Origin: JBDWFY01 sp965275915
GTDB lineage: Bacteria > Pseudomonadota > Alphaproteobacteria > Rhizobiales > Stappiaceae
Direction: 5' to 3'
Length of the DNA stretch: 64,000 nt
NCBI GenBank assembly: GCA_965275915.1
Contig: CBDHYI010000007.1
Location: 1,240,001-1,304,000, forward strand
Part shown: positions 60,121 to 64,000 of the stretch, piece by piece
Layout of the letters: every line of letters begins with the position of its first letter
Position numbering within the stretch: position 1 is the stretch's first letter
The notes under the pieces: generated by a model
Told to the model about the DNA's origin: nothing
Databases searched by the model: none
Seen by the model: the letters and a program-made list of their open reading frames with translations, nothing else
Made by a program: the position numbers and the translations under genes

Positions 60121-61068
60121 ATGCCCCCGATCATTGACCGATCACAGATTTCCAACGCCTATCAGCGAATAAAAGACCTTGTTCGCCGGACGCCGGTCAT
60201 GGACTGCGTGCCCGGCACATTCGGGATCGAGAATTCCATCAGTCTCAAACTGGAATCCCTCCAGCACAGCGGCTCGTTCAAGGCGCGCGGGGCATTCAAC
60301 AACCTGCTTTTGAACCAGGAGCGGGAAAAACCCGTCACGGCTGCATCGGGCGGCAATCATGGGGCCGCGGTGGCCTTTGTTGCCCAGGCGCTTGGACGGA
60401 AAGCAAAAATTTTCGTGCCCGAAACATCCAGTCCGGCAAAAATAGACCGCATCCGGCGTTATGGAGCCGATGTGCACGTCGAAGGCTCCTATTATGCGGA
60501 TGCAGCCGAACTGTGCCGCGATTTCCGGAGCAAAACCGGAGCCATCGATATTCATGCCTATGACAGCGCACCGACGATCGCCGGCCAGGGCACGGTCGGG
60601 CTGGAATGGCAGGAGCAGGCAAACGGGTTGGACACGCTTCTTATTGCCATTGGCGGCGGCGGCCTGATTTCCGGAATTGCTTCCTGGTTTGGCAAAGACC
60701 TGAACGTGATCGGCGTGGAACCTGAGGGAAGTGCCGCCCTGCATCGGGCCCTGGCAACGGGAAAACCCGTCAATATCGACGTCAAAAGTATTGCGGCGGA
60801 TTCACTTGGCGCCCGCTGTGCCGGAGACCTTACCTATCGGATCATCTCCGACGCGGTATCGGATGTCGTGCTTGTGGAGGATGAGGCGATCCTCGCCGCG
60901 CAGGCACACCTGTGGCGGGAAACACAAATCGCTGCAGAACCGGGCGGCGCCGCCGCACTTGCCGCTCTCATCAGCGGCGCATACCGCCCCGGGCGGGGCG
61001 AGAGGATCGGAGTTCTGGTATGCGGCGGCAACGTGGATCTCAAACAACTTTCAGCACGGGTTGAGTGA
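60121..61068 (+). CDS. Threonine/serine dehydratase-like PLP enzyme
   Basis: A 315-residue fold-type II PLP enzyme. The Schiff-base lysine lies in LQHSGSFKARGAFNNLL near residue 45. The phosphate-binding loop is ASGGNHGAAVAFVAQALGRK near residue 80. The second glycine loop is IGGGGLISGIASWFG near residue 180. No C-terminal ACT domain, so it is catabolic or racemase-like rather than an IlvA biosynthetic type. ATG 60121 has CGGACAC upstream; a longer frame would overlap the transporter gene. Confidence 0.87.
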   Translation: MPPIIDRSQISNAYQRIKDLVRRTPVMDCVPGTFGIENSISLKLESLQHSGSFKARGAFNNLLLNQEREKPVTAASGGNHGAAVAFVAQALGRKAKIFVPETSSPAKIDRIRRYGADVHVEGSYYADAAELCRDFRSKTGAIDIHAYDSAPTIAGQGTVGLEWQEQANGLDTLLIAIGGGGLISGIASWFGKDLNVIGVEPEGSAALHRALATGKPVNIDVKSIAADSLGARCAGDLTYRIISDAVSDVVLVEDEAILAAQAHLWRETQIAAEPGGAAALAALISGAYRPGRGERIGVLVCGGNVDLKQLSARVE

Positions 61069-61099
61069 TGACACGTCTTGCCATTGGTGCCTTAAAGGA

Positions 61100-61368
61100 C
61101 TAGAGCGTGTCTTGTTTCTATTGGATCATTTGACCGAGGCCATTTTGGTTGCCGGCTAGGCGGGCTGTGCGCCGTGGTACTTCTCCACCACAAGCACAGG
61201 CCAACGACGCCGGCGGGCTGAATGGCCCGGCCCATTTGGCACTGTATATCAACACGCTCGTTCTTTCGTGGGTAAGGGAAATCGACCCATCGGACAGCGT
61301 CGCGCCCCTTGCCGACTGGGCCGATTTTCCGCCATCAAATGATCCAATAGAAACAAGACACGCTCTAG
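61100..61368. mobile_element. MITE-like element, family C, 269 bp with perfect 34-bp inverted repeats
   Basis: Positions 61100-61133 (CTAGAGCGTGTCTTGTTTCT and on) are exactly repeated in reverse at 61335-61368. The element begins and ends with CTAG. Weaker inverted similarity continues inward. A GTGGTACTTCTCCACCAC hairpin lies near 61177. There is no transposase frame. It sits between the dehydratase stop (61068) and the leuB start (61404), only 35 bp ahead of leuB. The frame inside runs without a stop into leuB. Confidence 0.88.
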
Positions 61369-61403
61369 AGCAGAAACGCAAAAAAGTATGGAAAACAGAT
61401 CTC

Positions 61404-62513
61404 ATGGCGACGAACAGTCTTCTTCTTCTGCCCGGTGACGGTATTGGCCCCGATGTGATCAACGAAGTCAAAAAGATCATCGCCTGGCTCAATGCCCGCG
61501 GCGGTGACACCTTTGACTATGAAGAGGATCTCGTCGGCGGCGCGGCGTACGATGCCCATGGCGAATCCATTTCCGATGCGACGATGGAAAAGGCCCTCGC
61601 CGCGGATGCCGTCATCTTTGGTGCCGTCGGCGGCCCCAAATGGGACGAAGTAGCGTATGAAGTGCGTCCTGAAGCCGGCCTGCTGCGGCTTCGCAAGGAT
61701 TTGCAGCTTTTTGCCAACCTGCGCCCCGCTATCTGCTATCCGGCTCTGGCGGACGCATCTTCACTCCGCCGTGATGTGATCGAGGGTCTGGACATTCTGA
61801 TCGTGCGTGAATTGACCGGCGGCGTCTATTTCGGCGAACCCAAGCAAATCACGGATCTGGGCAACGGCCAGAAACGCGCCGTCGATACCCAGGTTTATGA
61901 CACCTACGAAATTGAACGGATTTCCCGCGTCGCTTTTGATCTTGCCAGAACCCGGAACAACAAAGTCACGTCCATGGAGAAGCGGAACGTTATGAAATCC
62001 GGCGTTCTGTGGAACGAAGTCGTCACGGCCGTGCACAATGACGGATATCAGGATGTCGAACTTGAACACATGCTGGCCGATGCCGGCGGTATGCAGCTGG
62101 TCCGCCGGCCCAAGCAGTTCGACGTTATCGTAACGGACAACCTGTTTGGCGACATGCTTTCCGATGTCGCCGCCATGCTGACCGGATCCCTGGGCATGCT
62201 TCCTTCGGCCTCCCTCGGTGCGCCGGATGGAAAAACCGGCAAACGCAAAGCATTGTATGAGCCCGTTCACGGCTCCGCCCCGGACATTGCCGGAACCGGC
62301 GCCGCCAACCCGATTGCCATGATCGCCAGCTTTGCGATGGCCCTGCGCTACTCCTTCGGTCTGACCGAAGAGGCCGGACGGATCGAGAAAGCAATCGCAA
62401 ACGTGCTGGACCGGAATATCAGAACCGGTGATATTGCAGCCGAAGGCAGCAAGACCGTTTCCACATCGGAAATGGGCGATGCGATTGTCGCGGAACTGGA
62501 CAGTCCGGCCTGA
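61404..62513 (+). CDS. leuB: 3-isopropylmalate dehydrogenase
   Basis: A 369-residue decarboxylating dehydrogenase of leucine synthesis. The start is SLLLLPGDGIGPDVINEVKK. IFGAVGGPKWDE is near residue 71, with FANLRPAICYPAL near residue 103. The substrate region is RELTGGVYFGEPK near residue 135. The metal site is DNLFGDMLSDVAAMLTGSLG near residue 248, and the NAD-binding segment PVHGSAPDIAGTGAANPIAM near residue 288. ATG 61404 matches the family. Frame continuity upstream to 61149 is read-through of the family-C element and not protein homology. Any promoter must lie in or before that element. Confidence 0.96.
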   Translation: MATNSLLLLPGDGIGPDVINEVKKIIAWLNARGGDTFDYEEDLVGGAAYDAHGESISDATMEKALAADAVIFGAVGGPKWDEVAYEVRPEAGLLRLRKDLQLFANLRPAICYPALADASSLRRDVIEGLDILIVRELTGGVYFGEPKQITDLGNGQKRAVDTQVYDTYEIERISRVAFDLARTRNNKVTSMEKRNVMKSGVLWNEVVTAVHNDGYQDVELEHMLADAGGMQLVRRPKQFDVIVTDNLFGDMLSDVAAMLTGSLGMLPSASLGAPDGKTGKRKALYEPVHGSAPDIAGTGAANPIAMIASFAMALRYSFGLTEEAGRIEKAIANVLDRNIRTGDIAAEGSKTVSTSEMGDAIVAELDSPA

Positions 62514-62533
62514 TCCGGTTGCCGAGACAGATA

Positions 62534-62560
62534 AGCCGCAGCTCTGCAGCTGAGGCTTTT
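62534..62560 (+). terminator. Intrinsic terminator after leuB
   Basis: AGCCGCAGCT pairs with AGCTGAGGCT across CTGC (10-bp stem with one mismatch), followed by TTTTG. It lies about 20 bp after the leuB stop and 18 bp ahead of the next gene. Confidence 0.75.
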
Positions 62561-62577
62561 GTTCAGGTGTATGTCAG

Positions 62578-62994
62578 ATGAAAGATCCCATTCCACCGTT
62601 TTTGGGCACCTGGATCATGGATCCGGATGAATCGGAGTATGATCAGGGAGATCCGCCAAAAAGCGGAACCTATCGCATCGAAGACGATAGCGGACTTCTG
62701 ATTTTCACAATGAACTGGATCGACGCGGATGGCACCAGCCACAGCGAGAGCTTTTCGGGAATTCCGAACGGCAAGCCCATTCGCCTCCGCGAAAGCGGAT
62801 TGGTTGATGAACTGGTTCTGTTCTTCGAGACGCCCCGGAAGCTGGTTTCCGAGGCGCGGCGCGGTGGCCTTACAATCATGAAGGCAGCGCGAACATTGTC
62901 CGATGACGGCACCAGTCTGACCATCGATCAGGTTGTGCATGTGCTGGACGATCAGACATTCGTCAATACATCCATCTATTATCGGGCCCAGTAA
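62578..62994 (+). CDS. Conserved-looking hypothetical protein, possibly lipocalin-like
   Basis: A 138-residue acidic soluble protein I do not recognise. It opens MKDPIPPFLGTWIMDPDESE. Alternating strands follow, ending VVHVLDDQTFVNTSIYYRAQ. The GTW motif near the N-terminus and the all-beta character resemble lipocalin-like domains, but that is weak. No signal peptide or membrane segment. Codon use and composition are like the neighbours. It starts 18 bp after the leuB terminator. Confidence 0.6.
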   Translation: MKDPIPPFLGTWIMDPDESEYDQGDPPKSGTYRIEDDSGLLIFTMNWIDADGTSHSESFSGIPNGKPIRLRESGLVDELVLFFETPRKLVSEARRGGLTIMKAARTLSDDGTSLTIDQVVHVLDDQTFVNTSIYYRAQ

Positions 62995-63350
62995 GCGCAA
63001 ACCCGGCCTGCAAGCCGCGAATGCGCGCCGGCAAAGTAAAATTTCGCACCAAAGCGGACCGGAACTGTGAACTGGGTCTCAGTTTGAAAACCCGGTTTAC
63101 GATATTCTGATCGTCCGGCCTATTGAACCGGGACAAAGCGTGCGCACCAAGACACGCAGACCGACCAAATTGTTTCTCCGCTGTTTGGACACGATCTTCC
63201 TGATAAGGACGTACCTCCGGCTCTGATCATTGCGCATTCACATTTTCTGTCTGATGGGAATTTGAGACTGGTGCTTTTGAGACATTCGCCGCGCATGACA
63301 ACAGCGATCCCGCCGAAAAACAGTGCCTTTTTGAAACATCGGAGGCACTG
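62995..63350. other. 356-bp intergenic stretch without a supported gene
   Basis: This separates the hypothetical gene from the AMP-binding gene. I find no convincing reading frame, tRNA or inverted repeat of note. It should contain the promoter of the downstream gene. The frame of that gene is open back to 63255 but without a start codon better than GTG 63351. Confidence 0.4.
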
Positions 63351-64000
63351 GTGACCACCGACAATACATCACACAATATCGCTCACCTGCTGGACCTGGG
63401 GAACATCCGGGACGAAAACCTGCCGGCGATTTTTTTTGAAGACAAGGTGGTTCGCAGAGGCGACCTTGACCGTCAGTCCAGCCAATATGCCGCGGCGCTT
63501 CTTGACTTAAACCTGAAACCTGGAGATCGGGTGGCGTCACTGCTGCCGAACTGCGCTGAATATTTCGTTCATTTCCTCGGCTGCCTTAAGGCAGGACTGG
63601 TGCCCGTCGCCTTCGATTTCAGAGCACAGATCGAAGAAATCGAAGCCGGCCTTGAGGCATTTGAGCCGGCTCTTCTGGTTTCCTGCGCCAGCCGGCTCGC
63701 CGACATAGAAGCCTGTTACAACAGCGACACTCTCGGCCAGGGCGTGCTTGAGATTGGCGCGCCCCAAAATGCGCCGTTTCGATATGAGGATTTTATTTCC
63801 GGAGCTCTGAAACACGCGGATTTGAGGACCTCCGGCCCCGATGAACCGGCCTTTGTCCTGCTTGTCAATTCAAGGCCGGATCGATCAGGCGGCATCGTTC
63901 ATAATCACGGCAGCATCGGCACCATGATCCTGCGGAGCCAAAAAACACTTCGGCTGTCCGCCGAAGACCGGCTCCTGATCGGCACGCCGCTTGCCAACCT
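63351..64000 (+). CDS. AMP-binding (ANL superfamily) protein with degenerate phosphate loop, N-terminal part
   Basis: The first 216 residues of an adenylate-forming enzyme-like protein. The family start is visible: LPAIFFEDKVVRRGDLDRQS (near residue 24), then LKPGDRVASLLPNCAEYFVH near residue 59 and GCLKAGLVPVAFDF near residue 82. The phosphate-binding loop, normally TSGSTGxPKG, reads NSRPDRSGG at residues 173-181. It lacks the glycine run and lysine but is followed by the expected VHNHGSI. GTG 63351 has GGAGG at 5 bp. The protein continues beyond the window. It may be catalytically altered or only structurally related. Confidence 0.75.
   Translation, partial: MTTDNTSHNIAHLLDLGNIRDENLPAIFFEDKVVRRGDLDRQSSQYAAALLDLNLKPGDRVASLLPNCAEYFVHFLGCLKAGLVPVAFDFRAQIEEIEAGLEAFEPALLVSCASRLADIEACYNSDTLGQGVLEIGAPQNAPFRYEDFISGALKHADLRTSGPDEPAFVLLVNSRPDRSGGIVHNHGSIGTMILRSQKTLRLSAEDRLLIGTPLAN

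Noticed and set aside
61149..61403. N-terminal extension of leuB of about 85 residues
   Set aside because: The extension is translated from the family-C element. LeuB homology starts exactly at ATG 61404, giving the usual length.

Overview
This 64 kb window reads as chromosomal DNA of an alphaproteobacterium, most likely of the Hyphomicrobiales/Rhizobiales type. The grounds are gene order and sequence style: zapE-mdh-sucCD-sucAB next to sdhCDAB, ffs-dnaX-ybaB-recR, hemC-hemD-mitofilin-hemY divergent from tsaD-gpsA-EVE, a membrane-anchored CycM-type cytochrome c, Omp19-like AprI/Inh lipoproteins, and a DnaX whose zinc-finger cysteines are mostly gone. The DNA is GC-rich and densely coding, and most start sites have recognisable ribosome binding sites. 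I saw no CRISPR array, prophage or complete insertion sequence.

Layout. 1-8162 (minus): the TCA block, with zapE, mdh, sucC, a small membrane-protein gene, sucD, sucA and the start of sucB. 8264-12494: accessory genes (an AprI/Inh lipoprotein, a two-helix membrane protein, an MFS transporter, a PlsC-like acyltransferase). 12501-17637 (minus): the sdh operon, whose order is sdhC-sdhD-sdhA-lipoprotein-FkbM methyltransferase-sdhB. 17948-24281: a cyanate-utilisation locus, with a PAS/sigma-54 activator divergent from an ABC transporter, cyanase and a DUF1348 protein. A near-consensus -24/-12 promoter lies in front of the transporter. 24291-26431 (minus): an EI24/CysZ-like membrane protein, nudC and a HIT protein. 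26562-29903 (plus): 4.5S SRP RNA, dnaX, ybaB and recR. 29932-37632 (minus): a Yej-type peptide ABC transporter with two tandem binding proteins. 37850-42304: cytochrome c, kdsB, prephenate dehydratase, a PfkB sugar/nucleoside kinase and a D,D-carboxypeptidase. 42497-47509 (plus): an apparent choline/methylamine operon (GMC oxidoreductase, choline-kinase-like protein, dimethylglycine/sarcosine-dehydrogenase-like flavoprotein). Next come tRNA-Thr(CGT), the haem block hemC-hemD-mitofilin-hemY (minus) and tsaD to leuB (plus). The window ends inside an atypical AMP-binding protein.

The most unusual structure is a set of three MITE-like elements of nearly equal length (269-272 bp) at 12501, 54601 and 61100. 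Each has long terminal inverted repeats of a different sequence, and each is bounded by CTAG. In two of them one terminal CTAG supplies the TAG stop codon of the neighbouring gene (sdhB, tsaD). Single ends of the first family are scattered at four further sites. Other points of interest are a GTTTACGTAA motif shared by the mdh and sdhC leaders, two extra envelope-type genes inside the sdh operon, a small membrane protein translationally coupled between sucC and sucD, and overlapping alternative hairpins upstream of sdhC. All functional calls rest on reading motifs and synteny by eye; no database search was run.
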